DNA of 38,318 bases from Rugosimonospora africana. GTDB lineage: Bacteria > Actinomycetota > Actinomycetes > Mycobacteriales > Micromonosporaceae. The translations under genes were made by a program, and so were the position numbers. Shown here piece by piece: positions 38,313 through 38,318 of this stretch. The number at the start of each line of letters is the position of its first letter. Position 1 is the first letter of the stretch. Below the pieces are notes generated by a model. That model did not search any database, was not told the origin of the DNA, and saw only the letters and a list, made by a program, of their open reading frames with translations. The DNA is taken from positions 1 to 38,318 of the forward strand of contig NZ_BONZ01000054.1 in NCBI RefSeq assembly GCF_016862975.1, given 5' to 3'.

Positions 38313-38318
38313 TCGGCG

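Overview
The DNA is very GC-rich, coding-dense and strongly biased to G/C in third codon positions. Many GTG starts, leaderless promoters, paired DUF574 methyltransferases, a DUF5709 protein and a mycosin-type protease all point to an actinomycete. A Micromonosporaceae-like genome is my best inference; no rRNA or other phylogenetic marker is present to prove it. I see no tRNA, rRNA, CRISPR array, prophage or transposase. The window looks like ordinary chromosome with a dense mixture of housekeeping and accessory genes.

Layout. 1-6.7 kb: an MFS exporter, a HIT-family nucleotide hydrolase/phosphorylase, a MerR-type regulator with a helical C-terminal domain, thrS, and a divergent fatty-acid-cyclopropane-synthase-like methyltransferase. 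6.7-11 kb: a two-gene unit of a MerR-like DNA-binding protein and a cytoplasmic VIT/vWA protein, then an aldo/keto reductase. 11.1-16.1 kb: a translationally coupled operon of a winged-helix regulator with an unidentified C-terminal domain and two ABC exporter half-transporters. 16.2-21.3 kb: an orphan mycosin-like protease with a long Pro/Gly tail, an SDR, and a topoisomerase IB-mgtC pair followed by DUF5709, the topoisomerase and DUF5709 genes having matching stress-sigma-like promoters. 21.3-27.2 kb: a secreted GH92 mannosidase under two LacI-type operators, then a MerR regulator divergent from a DrrAB-type ABC exporter. 27.2-28.7 kb: a winged-helix regulator behind a ~350-nt leader holding a 30-codon leader-peptide-like ORF and two copies of a 50-bp palindromic repeat. 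28.7-34.3 kb: Gfo/Idh/MocA oxidoreductase, two tandem DUF574 methyltransferases, and a coupled AKR / quinone-oxidoreductase-like / uridine-kinase-like operon. 34.3-38.3 kb: exported proteins (membrane-anchored unknown behind a structured RNA leader, lipoprotein, CBM2-Cip1-like protein) and an alanine-racemase homologue lacking the PLP lysine.

Cross-cutting structure. (1) A 50-bp dispersed inverted repeat occurs four times (30, 11043, 28273, 28360), always the same length and orientation and always between genes. (2) Many genes use a -10 hexamer followed by exactly 6-7 nt and then the start codon, i.e. leaderless transcription. (3) Several unrelated genes carry in-frame 15-bp-period minisatellites in linkers. 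(4) Degenerate 15-22-bp tandem repeats straddle stop codons at three gene 3' ends. The features most likely to be new biology are the MerR/VIT-vWA unit, the 50-bp repeat family with the leader peptide, and the lysine-less alanine racemase homologue.
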